Part shown: positions 53,249 through 61,934 of the stretch, in pieces
Numbering within the stretch: the stretch's first letter is position 1
Layout of the letters: the number at the start of each line of letters is the position of its first letter
NCBI GenBank assembly: GCA_028289585.1
Contig: JANQPI010000042.1
Location: 62,001 to 126,000 of the forward strand
Length of the DNA: 64,000 bases
Direction: 5' to 3'
DNA from: Candidatus Zixiibacteriota bacterium
Lineage (GTDB): Bacteria > Zixibacteria > MSB-5A5 > GN15 > FEB-12
Notes under the pieces: model-generated
Told to the model about the DNA's origin: nothing
Seen by the model: the letters and a program-made list of their open reading frames with translations, nothing else
Databases searched by the model: none
Program-made: the position numbers and the translations under genes

Positions 53249-55102
53249 ATGGGCGCCGCATTGTGGCAGCGTAAGGAGCTGATCATCGCGATTCTGGCTA
53301 CCGCCGGGATCGCGATTCACTTGGTGCTGCGCTATGCGGTCGCTCTGCCCGATAACACCACCAACTGGCCGCTCTACGCGGTCCTGCTTCTGGGTGGCAT
53401 CCCACTGATTGTCGAGTTGCTCGGTCACGTCGTGCGGCTACAGTTTGGCGCTGATCTCCTCGCCGGCATCGCAATCGTAACCGCCGTCCTCCTCGGTGAG
53501 TACCTGGCCGGAGCACTGGTTGTCCTGATGCTGTCCGGCGGCGAAACGATCGAGGCGTTGGCTGTCCGACGAGCGTCGTCGACTCTCGCCACTCTCGCCG
53601 CTCGCATGCCGTCGATCGCTCACCGGAAAGTGAACGGAGAGATTCGCGATATCAACGTCGCCGATGTCGCAGTTGGCGACTCGCTCGTTGTCTATCCGCA
53701 CGAAGTCTGTCCGGTCGACGGTGAGGTGACTGAGGGTCATGGGGTCATGGATGAATCGTACCTTACCGGCGAACCGTACATGATGAACAAGACCCCCGGA
53801 TCGGAGGTACTCTCCGGTTCGGTCAATGGGCAGTCAGCGTTGACAATTGTGGCAACGCGTCTGGCGGCCGACTCGCGCTACGCCCAGATCATGAAAGTGA
53901 TGGAGGAAGCGGAGGCGAACCGCCCGCCAATTCGCCGTCTGGCCGATCAACTCGGCGCCTGGTTCACGCCGATCGCGCTGATTCTCGCCGGTGCGGCGTG
54001 GGCTGTTTCGGGAGATTCACTCCGGTTCCTAGCGGTCCTGGTAATCGCCACCCCCTGTCCGCTTCTGATTGGTATTCCAGTGACCATTATTGGCGCGATA
54101 TCGATCGCGGCGAAGCGGGGAATTATTGTTCGTGACCCCGCCGCGCTCGAACAGATCGACCGCGTTAAAACACTTATTCTCGATAAGACCGGAACTGTCA
54201 CCTTCGGACGCCCGACCCTGACCGGCGAAACGTACCTCAATGGCTTCACTGCCGAATCCGTTTTCCCGCTCGTTGCAGCGCTGGAGCAATACAGCAAGCA
54301 TCCGCTCGGAACAGTGATTCTGCGCACCGCCCGGGAGCGTTCGCTCGCCGTGCCTGAAGCTTCCGAAGTCCATGAGCATCCACACGAAGGGCTCTTTGGT
54401 AAGGTCAACGGTCGTCAGGTAGTCATCGGAGGGCGACGCGGACTTGAACAAGAACATGCTGCCGCCATCAACGCGCTCGCGTCCCACCGCGAGGGGCTCG
54501 AGTGCCTGGTGGTGATCGATGGCGACCTGGCAGCGCACTTTCGTTTTCGTGATACGCCACGGTCCGAAACCGAACCATTTCTCGCCCACCTCGAACCCAA
54601 GCACGCCGTTAATCGAATCCTGCTGGTCTCCGGCGATCGTCGTTCAGAAGTCGAATACGTGGCTCAGCAGATACCGTTCTCAGAAATAGTCGCCGAGGCG
54701 ACTCCAGAGCGAAAGGTCGACATCGTTACGCGCGAGGCAGGGCAGCAGCCGACGATGTTTGTGGGTGACGGCATCAACGACGCCCCGGCGTTGGCCGCCG
54801 CAACCGTTGGTGTCGCCTTCGGGCAGCATTCGGATATCACCTCTCGAGCCGCGCCGATCGTCCTCACGGATCCCTCGTTGGCCAAGATCGATGAACTGAT
54901 ACACATTGGTCGCCGGATGCGGCGAATCGCGCTTCAGTCGGCAGGCGGCGGGATGATTCTATCCATTATTGGGATGGTGATAGCAGCCGCGGGATACCTT
55001 CCCCCCGTGGCCGGCGCAGTAACGCAGGAGATCATCGATCTCCTGGTCGTGTTTAATGCCGCACGCATGGCGGTCCCACCCGGGACCATTAGTGACTTCT
55101 AA
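53249..55102 (+). CDS. P1B-type metal-transporting ATPase with TPC membrane motif
   Basis: 617 residues. Phosphorylation site DKTGT (Asp312), TGE in YLTGEPYMM, GDGINDAPALAAA hinge, and SKHPLG, the HP signature of P1B ATPases. The ion-binding motif in the membrane is TPC (268-270, IATPCPLLIG) rather than CPC or SPC. TPC is described for a minor P1B group that includes Ni/Fe exporters, but those carry a C-terminal haemerythrin domain that is absent here, as is an N-terminal metal-binding domain. Substrate is therefore open. The stop overlaps the convergent neighbour by 4 bp. Confidence 0.87.
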   Translation: MGAALWQRKELIIAILATAGIAIHLVLRYAVALPDNTTNWPLYAVLLLGGIPLIVELLGHVVRLQFGADLLAGIAIVTAVLLGEYLAGALVVLMLSGGETIEALAVRRASSTLATLAARMPSIAHRKVNGEIRDINVADVAVGDSLVVYPHEVCPVDGEVTEGHGVMDESYLTGEPYMMNKTPGSEVLSGSVNGQSALTIVATRLAADSRYAQIMKVMEEAEANRPPIRRLADQLGAWFTPIALILAGAAWAVSGDSLRFLAVLVIATPCPLLIGIPVTIIGAISIAAKRGIIVRDPAALEQIDRVKTLILDKTGTVTFGRPTLTGETYLNGFTAESVFPLVAALEQYSKHPLGTVILRTARERSLAVPEASEVHEHPHEGLFGKVNGRQVVIGGRRGLEQEHAAAINALASHREGLECLVVIDGDLAAHFRFRDTPRSETEPFLAHLEPKHAVNRILLVSGDRRSEVEYVAQQIPFSEIVAEATPERKVDIVTREAGQQPTMFVGDGINDAPALAAATVGVAFGQHSDITSRAAPIVLTDPSLAKIDELIHIGRRMRRIALQSAGGGMILSIIGMVIAAAGYLPPVAGAVTQEIIDLLVVFNAARMAVPPGTISDF

Positions 55103-55524
55103 ACGACTGAGATTTCGCCGGGCTTACGGGCTGCGGGCCAGTGTGCTTTGAGGTAGGTGACCGCTTCGGGAAACGTTCGAAAGGTGTGAGAACTGTCAGT
55201 CACGCGACCGGTGCGGAACATCTCATTGAGCTGCCGAAACGTGCTCGGATTGTTCAGGACATACAGCGACATCTCACAACCACTATCGACTCCCCAGCGC
55301 ATATGCTTGCCGAGGACGCCGACGACATCCTGGTATGACGTTCGCCAGTTGGTGAGGTCAACCAGCTTGGCCCATGGGGCCCCGGTCAATGGAGCAACCT
55401 CGGAGCGAAACGCCTCGCGGTATTCATCGGCAATCTCCCGTTTCCAGAGGCCGAAGATTTTGCAATAGACAATGCGTCGCTTCTGATCGACGTCGATCGT
55501 AAAAGACAGCGAAAAGCTGCTCAT
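55099..55524 (-). CDS. STAS/SpoIIAA-like small protein
   Basis: 141 residues, no signal peptide. The pattern of alternating strands and helices (FTIDVDQKRRIVYCKIFGLW, then WAKLVDLTNWRTSY, and CEMSLYVLNN) is like the SpoIIAA/STAS-like fold of small soluble proteins with unknown partners; no catalytic motif is visible. It overlaps the P-type ATPase stop tail to tail by 4 bp. It is the last minus-strand gene downstream of ccmD, with 134 bp between, so membership in that operon is uncertain. Confidence 0.65.
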   Translation of the reverse strand: MSSFSLSFTIDVDQKRRIVYCKIFGLWKREIADEYREAFRSEVAPLTGAPWAKLVDLTNWRTSYQDVVGVLGKHMRWGVDSGCEMSLYVLNNPSTFRQLNEMFRTGRVTDSSHTFRTFPEAVTYLKAHWPAARKPGEISVV

Positions 55525-55658
55525 GAGTTGTAGTACCTCGTCGTAGTGTTCGGTCCCGGAGATGCGGACCAGCCCCCATTACGTACCTATAACGTGCGAG
55601 ACGAAAGAAAGTGCGGTGAGTTCGTCGATAACGGCGGAGAATCGCAACTCGGGTGACG

Positions 55659-55766
55659 CTATCGTCGCTCCCAGTCACGAACACGCTTGTCGACTCGCCA
55701 GATATACCAAAAGAGGCCGAGCCAGACAAGCACTGCCACTATCATTGCAACGTAGTTATCAGCCAT
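55659..55766 (-). CDS. ccmD: CcmD-like haem exporter small protein
   Basis: 35 residues: MADNYVAMIVAVLVWLGLFW then YIWRVDKRVRDWERR. One membrane helix followed by a basic, aromatic tail is the form of CcmD, the small helper of the CcmABC haem exporter. AGGA lies about 7 nt before the ATG. It begins 29 bp after the ccmB stop, which is the usual neighbourhood. Position and topology carry the call, since such short proteins share little sequence. Confidence 0.72.
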   Translation of the reverse strand: MADNYVAMIVAVLVWLGLFWYIWRVDKRVRDWERR

Positions 55767-55795
55767 CTAGGTTCCTATCTTATTCATCGCTGTCG

Positions 55796-56500
55796 CTAGT
55801 CTTCCCAGACAAACCGGAATAGCATCAACGACGCCGTAATCATAACCACCGAGTACGAAAGGACAACTTGAAGTTCGCCCAGAATGTCGCTTGTTCCCTC
55901 GCCAACCAGCAGTTTGGTCGTTCCGCTGACGAGCGACAGAAGTGGTACGATGATTAGCGGTAGTGTCAGTACGCCAAGCAACGCTCCCCGGCTCGCCGCT
56001 CGGGCGATGATCGCAGCGACGAGAGTCGTACCCGCGGAGAGGGCAACCGTTCCCCCGCCTGCCAGCAGCAGCAGTCCGAGGAGATCGCCGATGTCCGACG
56101 GGAAAAGTGTCAGGACCAGGGTAAAAACGGTCAGGGTGATCAGCCCGAGCAGCAGCAGATTAAACACCAGCTTGCCGAGATAGATCGCTGTGGCGTCGGC
56201 GGTCAACCTCAGCAGCAGGGCGGTGCCGGTCTCCTCCTCGCGAACGAACGCGTGAGCCAATCCGGAAAGTCCCGCAAAAAGCACCAGGATCCAGACGAGC
56301 GCCCCGAGCAGTGGCGGGCCAATGGCCGTATTCCGAAAGGCATACGAAACAACCGCAACCGTTGTGAACGCGAACAACAACTGGGTCGACAACGCTGTCC
56401 GGGAGCGCAGTTCCTGCCGGACATCTTTCGCCAACATAGCGAAGGCGCGGCTAGCTAAGCTGGATGCGGGACTTGGCGAGACCAAGATCTTCCTCATCAT
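55796..56500 (-). CDS. ccmB: CcmB-like haem exporter membrane subunit
   Basis: 234 residues from the first ATG (56500), which overlaps ccmA by 50 bp; the ATG at 56437 would give 213 residues, leave a 13-bp gap and fit homologues better. Neither start has a ribosome site. Six helices, with the CcmB block FVREEETGTALLLRLTADATAIYLGKLVFN after helix 2. It forms the membrane part of the ATP-driven step that releases haem-loaded CcmE. No ccmC, ccmE, ccmF, ccmG or ccmH is present. Confidence 0.83.
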   Translation of the reverse strand: MMRKILVSPSPASSLASRAFAMLAKDVRQELRSRTALSTQLLFAFTTVAVVSYAFRNTAIGPPLLGALVWILVLFAGLSGLAHAFVREEETGTALLLRLTADATAIYLGKLVFNLLLLGLITLTVFTLVLTLFPSDIGDLLGLLLLAGGGTVALSAGTTLVAAIIARAASRGALLGVLTLPLIIVPLLSLVSGTTKLLVGEGTSDILGELQVVLSYSVVMITASLMLFRFVWED

Positions 56501-57071
56501 TCGACGCGATCACAATAGCAGCACGGTCACGTTGTTCCTCGATTAGAGCTGTCACGGCCGCTCGCCCCTGTTGATCTAGTGTCGCCGTCGGCTCATCGAG
56601 AAGCATTACCGGCGGCATACGTAACGTCAGCAGTACAAACTGCAACCGCTGCTTCATGCCAGTGGAAAATGAACCAACTGGATCGACGCCTCGGCCCTTG
56701 AGGCCAAAGCGATCCAAAGCGTTATCGAGCTCTTTCCCTTCGACATGGCAACCAACCGCCGACGTGAAGAAAACCAAGTTTTCCTCAGCACTCAGTTCGT
56801 CGTACCAGGCGATATACGGACCGACCAAACCGATGCGGATTTTCCAGCTCGACCGGCCGACATCAGCATCGCCACTGCGTAGCGTGACGCTACCGGCGCT
56901 CGGACGGAACAGGCCGGCCAGGCATTTAAGCAATGTCGTCTTGCCCGAACCATTCGACCCGGCGAGCCCCAGTGATGATCCGGTCGACACCTCAAGAGAG
57001 ACGTTCTGCAGGACAAGACGGTCGGGATAGCGATAGGTCAGCTTGGTCGTCGATAGTTGGTGACGAGTCAT
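56451..57071 (-). CDS. ccmA: CcmA-like ABC ATPase
   Basis: 206 residues, short as CcmA usually is. Walker A GSNGSGKTT, signature FSTGMKQRL, Walker B VMLLDEPTATLD. The final H-loop histidine appears replaced by asparagine (IVIASNDEED). Assignment to CcmA rather than a generic ABC ATPase rests on the ccmB and ccmD genes directly downstream. The gene lies after a terminator that closes the DUF1573 gene, so it needs its own promoter in the 38 bp before the ATG or read-through. Confidence 0.8.
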   Translation of the reverse strand: MTRHQLSTTKLTYRYPDRLVLQNVSLEVSTGSSLGLAGSNGSGKTTLLKCLAGLFRPSAGSVTLRSGDADVGRSSWKIRIGLVGPYIAWYDELSAEENLVFFTSAVGCHVEGKELDNALDRFGLKGRGVDPVGSFSTGMKQRLQFVLLTLRMPPVMLLDEPTATLDQQGRAAVTALIEEQRDRAAIVIASNDEEDLGLAKSRIQLS

Positions 57072-57103
57072 GGCTTAGAGAATGGCGGCAATTGCGGGTG
57101 CGA

Positions 57104-57137
57104 AAGATAAAACGCGGCAACAAAAGTCACCGCGTTT
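57104..57137 (-). terminator. Rho-independent terminator of the fifth DUF1573 gene
   Basis: An 8-bp stem (57110-57117 with 57130-57137, arm AAACGCGG), 12-nt loop, followed on the minus strand by TTATCTTT. Confidence 0.72.
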
Positions 57138-57148
57138 CGAAGGCATAC

Positions 57149-57865
57149 TCAGCGCTGGCCAAGCGCACCAGGAGGTCGGAACATGCGCGTTATCGGAAGC
57201 GACAACCGCGTCTTCAACCCATCGTTCAATTCAATCGTAAACGACTGTTCGAAGGACGTTTCGATGGCATCATCGAGGATCGTTACGATCCCCTCAACCC
57301 GCTCTCCGGCCTTGATCTTGCGGGGAAGCTCGACCTCGAATGACCGCCCAGCATCGTAGATCAGAGAGATTTCGTAATCAGTCTCGGAAAGATTATCGAG
57401 GAAGAACTTCGCTTTGGTGCGAGGTCGAGTCGTAAACTGGGAGACATCGAGTTTCAACGGGCGAAAACGAATCGGTGCCCACTTGGTGGTATCGTTGACA
57501 ACCTGCGCATTGATACCCATGGCGACCCGCTCGTCGGCCAGGTTCGTGTAGAAGTATGGCTTCTTGGTCACCGCGCCACGGAACCGGCCAGAGGCAAAAA
57601 TGATGTCGAGGCGAACTGAATCGCCAGGAGCGATCGTCGAATCGGGCAAACTCGACTTGGTACAGCCACAACCGGGAACAAAACGCGTGATCCGCACTTC
57701 CTCAGAAGCGGTCGACTTCACCCAGAACGTGTGAGTGAGCGTCGACGCCTGCGGGACGAAACCAAAGTTGAAGCTTGGCTCGGTAACCACGACCGGGGCT
57801 TCGGCCTGAGATGAGCTAACCAGGACCAAGGTAAGTAGACTACAAGCGAGGGTTCGTTTCATCAT
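57149..57865 (-). CDS. DUF1573 secreted protein, dispersed fifth copy
   Basis: 238 residues from the first of two adjacent ATGs (57865; the second is at 57862). Signal peptide MKRTLACSLLTLVLVSSSQA. Motifs FNFGFVPQASTLTHTFW, FVPGCGCTKSSL and IAPGDSVRLDIIFASGRFRG match copy 3 of the tandem cluster closely. It lies alone between lepB and the ccm genes and is followed by its own terminator. The separation from the cluster by 53 kb suggests a duplication followed by transposition or rearrangement. Confidence 0.87.
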   Translation of the reverse strand: MMKRTLACSLLTLVLVSSSQAEAPVVVTEPSFNFGFVPQASTLTHTFWVKSTASEEVRITRFVPGCGCTKSSLPDSTIAPGDSVRLDIIFASGRFRGAVTKKPYFYTNLADERVAMGINAQVVNDTTKWAPIRFRPLKLDVSQFTTRPRTKAKFFLDNLSETDYEISLIYDAGRSFEVELPRKIKAGERVEGIVTILDDAIETSFEQSFTIELNDGLKTRLSLPITRMFRPPGALGQR

Positions 57866-57961
57866 CTCCACTCTCCGCGAATTGCTCGCCGGACGCATAT
57901 CGCCAGATCGCTCTCGGGGCTATTTGCCAGTTGTAGTGTCGAGATCGGCAGAGGTTCCGTC

Positions 57962-58765
57962 TCACTTCAGCGACGTAAAAATCCGCTCCCAGCGCACTTT
58001 GTCAACAAAGTGGACGAGGCTATGGGCAAACGACCGCGGAACCGACAGCGGATCCTCCAGAGAGACCTCCGGCGCTGGCAGCGCATTGTCGTCCCACGAC
58101 CAGTGGATCATGAACGCCTTGCCAAGAATCAGATGGCGCGGAACAGCGCCCCAGATCCGGGAATCAGAGGAACGATCACGGTTATCACCAAGGACGAAGT
58201 ACTTTGCCTCCGGTACGACGAACGGACCGTAGTTGTCGCGACGACCGCTATCATCAAGATCAAACGTATAGATATGCTGAGTCCCGTCGGCGAGCGTATC
58301 GATATTCTTGGCGAATGCGCTGTCGATCCGTAACTCGCCGTTGACATAGAGGCGCTTGTCAATGACCTGCACCGTATCCCCCGGAACGGCGACGATTCTC
58401 TTGATGATCTTGGTATCGCCGAGTCCAGCATTCGGATTCTGAAAAATAACGATGTCGCCAACGACCGGCTCGCGAAGCGCGGGTAGTCGCAGGTTCGTCA
58501 GGGGAATTCGAGAGCCGTAGATGTACTTGTTCGCGAGTAGATAGTCGCCTACCAGCAGCGTGTCGGCCATCGATTCCGAAGGAATCCGATAGGCCTCGAC
58601 GACCGAAACCTTGAGCACCAGCGCGACAACGATGGCAAGAATAACCTGCTTGCTACTGTCCCAAAAAGCCCGTCCGGGCGATCGGCGAAGCGACTGCGGC
58701 TCCGGAGGTGGTGTCAGTCGTGGTAGGCGATTTGTTGCCGGAGCATCGGAACGGTTACCGGACAT
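57962..58765 (-). CDS. lepB: Signal peptidase I
   Basis: 267 residues. N-terminal helix (about 35-55), catalytic Ser in PSESMADTLLVGD, catalytic Lys in KIIKRIVAVPGD, and VLGDNRDRSSDSR (box E). It cleaves signal peptides on the periplasmic side of the inner membrane, and this window encodes many secreted substrates. The first 30 residues are a basic, proline-rich cytoplasmic extension. It starts 4 bp after the rseP stop. Confidence 0.96.
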   Translation of the reverse strand: MSGNRSDAPATNRLPRLTPPPEPQSLRRSPGRAFWDSSKQVILAIVVALVLKVSVVEAYRIPSESMADTLLVGDYLLANKYIYGSRIPLTNLRLPALREPVVGDIVIFQNPNAGLGDTKIIKRIVAVPGDTVQVIDKRLYVNGELRIDSAFAKNIDTLADGTQHIYTFDLDDSGRRDNYGPFVVPEAKYFVLGDNRDRSSDSRIWGAVPRHLILGKAFMIHWSWDDNALPAPEVSLEDPLSVPRSFAHSLVHFVDKVRWERIFTSLK

Positions 58766-58769
58766 GCGG

Positions 58770-59840
58770 TCAGATGCCTCGGAAAAAGCGAAGAATGTCG
58801 TTATACGTCACATACACGATGAGTCCGAGCAAGAGCACCATACCGACCTGTTGAGCCCACAAACGGGCTTTCATCGACAGCGGGGATCCCTTGATCGCCT
58901 CGATCGCCAGAAAGATAAGATGGCCACCGTCGAGGACCGGAATCGGCAGAATATTCAGGATTGCGAGATTCACCGACAGCAGCGCCATGAAGAAGAAGAG
59001 CGACTGCGCTCCTTTCCGGGCCTCGCGTCCGGATTGCTGGGCAATGAACAGCGGTCCGCCAATCATGCTCGATGACATCTGGCCGGTAACGAGCTTACCA
59101 AGAAATCGGACTGTTTCAGTAACAATCAGGTGCGTGGCCCCGACCCCCCGGGCGACGGCCTCACCAAAACCGTACCGTTCGTACCCGACCGGCTGCTGAT
59201 TGACACCGAGAATACCAACGGTATCAACATCCCCTTCCGGGGTGAGGGCAGGTTGTGCTTTGGTGGTAATCGTGACGGTCTGACTGTCCGTGCCGCGGAG
59301 AAAGGTAACCGCAATCGGTTCCTCGACGCGCGCGTTGACGTACATGCGCAGCGAATCAAAGTTTGTGACAGGGAGACCATCGAGAGCAACAATCTGATCA
59401 CCCTCCAACAAGCCGGCGTCCAACGCCGGTCCGTCGTCACTCACCGCTCCGACAACAATCCGCTCTGAATCGAAGATCGGCGTTCCGGCGAAGAGAAAGA
59501 TCCCGATCAGAATGACAATGGCCAGGATGTAGTTCATGAACGGACCGGCAAAGATGACTGCGGCGCGCGCGGGAACCGACTTGGACATGAATTCATCAGG
59601 CGCACCGGAAGCTTCTTCATCCGGGTTCTCTCCGGCCATCTTGACATAACCGCCGAGGGGAATAATGCCAATCGCGTACTCGGTGCCTCGCCACTTACGG
59701 GCAAAGATGTTCGGCGGAAAACCGACCGAAAACCGATCGACTCGAATCCCTACCCACTTGGCGACCAGGAAGTGTCCCAACTCGTGAATAAACACGAGAA
59801 TACCGAGGACGAAGATAAATGAGAGCAGCGTTGTTACCAT
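58770..59840 (-). CDS. rseP: Site-2 membrane metalloprotease RseP
   Basis: 356 residues with HELGH (zinc ligands and catalytic Glu) in helix 1, one PDZ domain (about 110-200; family members often have two), and the LDG motif PIPVLDGGHL in the third core helix. It cleaves anti-sigma factors and remnant signal peptides within the membrane. The ATG overlaps the dxr stop by 7 bp, and lepB follows 4 bp downstream, a compact isoprenoid/secretion operon known from many bacteria. Confidence 0.95.
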   Translation of the reverse strand: MVTTLLSFIFVLGILVFIHELGHFLVAKWVGIRVDRFSVGFPPNIFARKWRGTEYAIGIIPLGGYVKMAGENPDEEASGAPDEFMSKSVPARAAVIFAGPFMNYILAIVILIGIFLFAGTPIFDSERIVVGAVSDDGPALDAGLLEGDQIVALDGLPVTNFDSLRMYVNARVEEPIAVTFLRGTDSQTVTITTKAQPALTPEGDVDTVGILGVNQQPVGYERYGFGEAVARGVGATHLIVTETVRFLGKLVTGQMSSSMIGGPLFIAQQSGREARKGAQSLFFFMALLSVNLAILNILPIPVLDGGHLIFLAIEAIKGSPLSMKARLWAQQVGMVLLLGLIVYVTYNDILRFFRGI

Positions 59841-61009
59841 TTGACCTTTTCCATCCCCCTACGCGCAGTCTCGCGAGCGGTTGCATCGGCGGTCAGAATA
59901 TCATCCAATGACGGATGGTCAACAAGTGTCGAGGCTTCGAGGGTCCGCTCAATAATGCGCGGAATCTCAATGAAACCGATCGACCGTTCGAGGAAGGCTG
60001 CGACCGCCGTCTCATTAGCAGCGTTGTATATGGCCGGAGCGGTACCGCCACGACGCGCGACCTCAACAGCCAGACCCAGAGCCGGGAACCGTTCCCAATC
60101 CGGAGGTTCAAACGTCAAACTGCGCAACTCGTTCCAATCGATTCGACCATCGTCTCCGGGGACGCGATCTGGCCAAAAGAGGGCGTACCGAATCGGCAGG
60201 ACCATTGTTGGTCGCGAGAGCTGCGCCACAATCGATGAATCAACGAATTCGATCATTGAATGGATAATCGATTGCGGATGAACGACAATCTCAATCGCGT
60301 CGATCGGTACCTGGAAGAGGTTAACGGCCTCAATGACTTCCAAACCCTTGTTCACGAGGGTCGCTGAATCGACAGTGATCTTCGGACCCATTTGCCAGGT
60401 AGGATGGGCAAGCGCCTCCTCAACAGTGATATCGGCAAACGCATCGGTTGGTAGCTGACGAAACGGACCGCCTGACGCGGTGAGCAGGATCCGGCGGATC
60501 GATTCCCGGCGTTCGCCGTTCAACACCTGCCAGAGGGCGGAGTGTTCCGAATCGATTGGAAGGATGGGTGGTTTACCGACGGCAATGGCTTCCTGAAAAA
60601 GCGGTCCACCGGCCACCAGGGATTCCTTATTCGCCAGTGCGAGCGGGATTCCAGCAGCGACCGTCGCCAGTGAAGCGCGCAGACCGGCCGCACCAACAAC
60701 CGCGTTCACGACAATGTCAGCATCAGCTGCGGCAGCAAGTTCGGTTAGTCCGGACTGTCCGGATAGGATCTCGATCGAGGAGTCGTCCACCTGCGACTGA
60801 AATCGCTCGGCGGCGCCGGGGTCGACCAAGCAGACTCGCTTGGGAGAAAACTCGCGACAGATTTCGAGGAGCACTGAGACCGAAGAATACGCCGCTATGC
60901 CAGTTAAGCGAAACGCTTCGGGATGGGCCCGCAGAACCGCCAACGTCGACCGCCCGATCGAGCCGGTCGCGCCCAGGAGAATCAGATTTCGTGTTGAGCG
61001 TGTGACCAA
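59834..61009 (-). CDS. dxr: 1-deoxy-D-xylulose 5-phosphate reductoisomerase
   Basis: 391 residues from a TTG at 61009 (GAGG 9 nt upstream). NADPH site LLGATGSIGRSTL near the N-terminus, metal/substrate motif PIDSEHSALWQ, ASGGPFRQ, then HPTWQMGPKITVDSATLVNKGLEVIEA and VHPQSIIHSMIEF. It commits DXP to the MEP isoprenoid pathway. The start lies 12 nt downstream of the T-tract of the terminator after the cyclophilin gene, leaving no room for a separate promoter. Confidence 0.96.
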   Translation of the reverse strand: MVTRSTRNLILLGATGSIGRSTLAVLRAHPEAFRLTGIAAYSSVSVLLEICREFSPKRVCLVDPGAAERFQSQVDDSSIEILSGQSGLTELAAAADADIVVNAVVGAAGLRASLATVAAGIPLALANKESLVAGGPLFQEAIAVGKPPILPIDSEHSALWQVLNGERRESIRRILLTASGGPFRQLPTDAFADITVEEALAHPTWQMGPKITVDSATLVNKGLEVIEAVNLFQVPIDAIEIVVHPQSIIHSMIEFVDSSIVAQLSRPTMVLPIRYALFWPDRVPGDDGRIDWNELRSLTFEPPDWERFPALGLAVEVARRGGTAPAIYNAANETAVAAFLERSIGFIEIPRIIERTLEASTLVDHPSLDDILTADATARETARRGMEKVKW

Positions 61010-61020
61010 TACAGCGGGCC

Positions 61021-61062
61021 TCGAAAAAAGAACGGGCGGAGCCGAAGACTGACTCCGCCCGT
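61021..61062 (-). terminator. Strong terminator between cyclophilin gene and dxr
   Basis: A perfect 10-bp GC-rich stem (61032-61041 with 61053-61062, arm ACGGGCGGAG), 11-nt loop, followed on the minus strand by TCTTTTTTCG. Confidence 0.88.
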
Positions 61063-61081
61063 CAGAACCTCTGTGAGTAGC

Positions 61082-61765
61082 TTACGAATCGAGCCGGTTG
61101 CCGTCGGCGTCTGAGACGTATGCCTCAATCAGCCTCACATCCTCGGCCGGCCGGGAGATCTCCTGTCCCCCGGGCTGGGCGACCGTCGGTACGGTGGCGA
61201 TCTGCTGCAGAACCTCATAGCCCTTGAGCAACTGACCGAAGACAGTGTATTGACCGTCGAGCACGGCGGTACGCTCACGACTCAGACAGATGAAGAACTG
61301 GCAGGACGCAGAATTGGGATCCGGACCCCGCGCCATCGAGAGCGTCCCCTCCTGATGCGGCAAATCTGAGAACTCGGCATCAAGAAGGTACCCGGCATTC
61401 CCCATCCCGGAACCCGTCGGGTCGCCCCCCTGAATCACAAACTCAGGCAGCACACGATGAAAGATCGTATTGTCGTAGAAGCCCTTCTCGGTCAGGGAAA
61501 GGAAGGAATCAGCGTGAGCCGGCGCGACATCGCGCCAGAGCTCGAGCGTCATCAGACCGAAATTGGTACGAAGGGTAACGATGGCGTTCCCCTCATCGCG
61601 GACAGGTGTCGTACGGGCATTAGGGTCGTGGGTCATGGGTGAATCATCCGCCACAGCTTCCGGGGTGGTCGTCTCCTCGGCCTCGGTCTGCGGCTCCTCC
61701 GAAGAACAGCCGAGGCCTACCAGGAAGCCAAGGGCGCATAAGTAAGTTATTGTCGTTCTTCGCAT
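61082..61765 (-). CDS. Cyclophilin-type peptidyl-prolyl isomerase lipoprotein
   Basis: 227 residues. GAAGGAG lies 7 nt before the ATG. Lipobox FLVGLGC ends the signal peptide; a disordered Glu/Thr/Ala-rich linker follows (about 23-60), then the cyclophilin domain with FHRVLPEFVIQGGDPTGSGMG, SMARGPDPNSASCQFFICL and DGQYTVFGQLLKG. The catalytic arginine (FHRVL) is present. Anchored in a membrane facing the periplasm; likely helps fold exported proteins. Confidence 0.93.
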   Translation of the reverse strand: MRRTTITYLCALGFLVGLGCSSEEPQTEAEETTTPEAVADDSPMTHDPNARTTPVRDEGNAIVTLRTNFGLMTLELWRDVAPAHADSFLSLTEKGFYDNTIFHRVLPEFVIQGGDPTGSGMGNAGYLLDAEFSDLPHQEGTLSMARGPDPNSASCQFFICLSRERTAVLDGQYTVFGQLLKGYEVLQQIATVPTVAQPGGQEISRPAEDVRLIEAYVSDADGNRLDS

Positions 61766-61797
61766 AAGGCTCCTTCATCCGATGTTTCGCGAGCGCG

Positions 61798-61826
61798 AAT
61801 ATGCGCCTCCCGCGAATACCGGTCAA
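61798..61826 (-). promoter_or_regulatory. Probable promoter of cyclophilin gene
   Basis: On the minus strand TTGACC (61826-61821), 17-bp spacer, CATATT (61803-61798); about 25 nt of leader before the ATG. Confidence 0.5.
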
Positions 61827-61872
61827 GCTTTTAGGGGACGAGGACGGGCGCTCGCGAGCCTCGATTTTATAC

Positions 61873-61900
61873 TTGGCGGATCAGTTCTTTTGTGTATAAC
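61873..61900 (+). promoter_or_regulatory. Promoter of orphan small transcript
   Basis: TTGGCG (61873-61878), 16-bp spacer, TATAAC (61895-61900), pointing right. There is no conventional gene on this strand before the terminator at 62028-62061. Confidence 0.55.
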
Positions 61901-61934
61901 TCCCGTACACTCGGAAAGGAGGTGGTCAACATAT

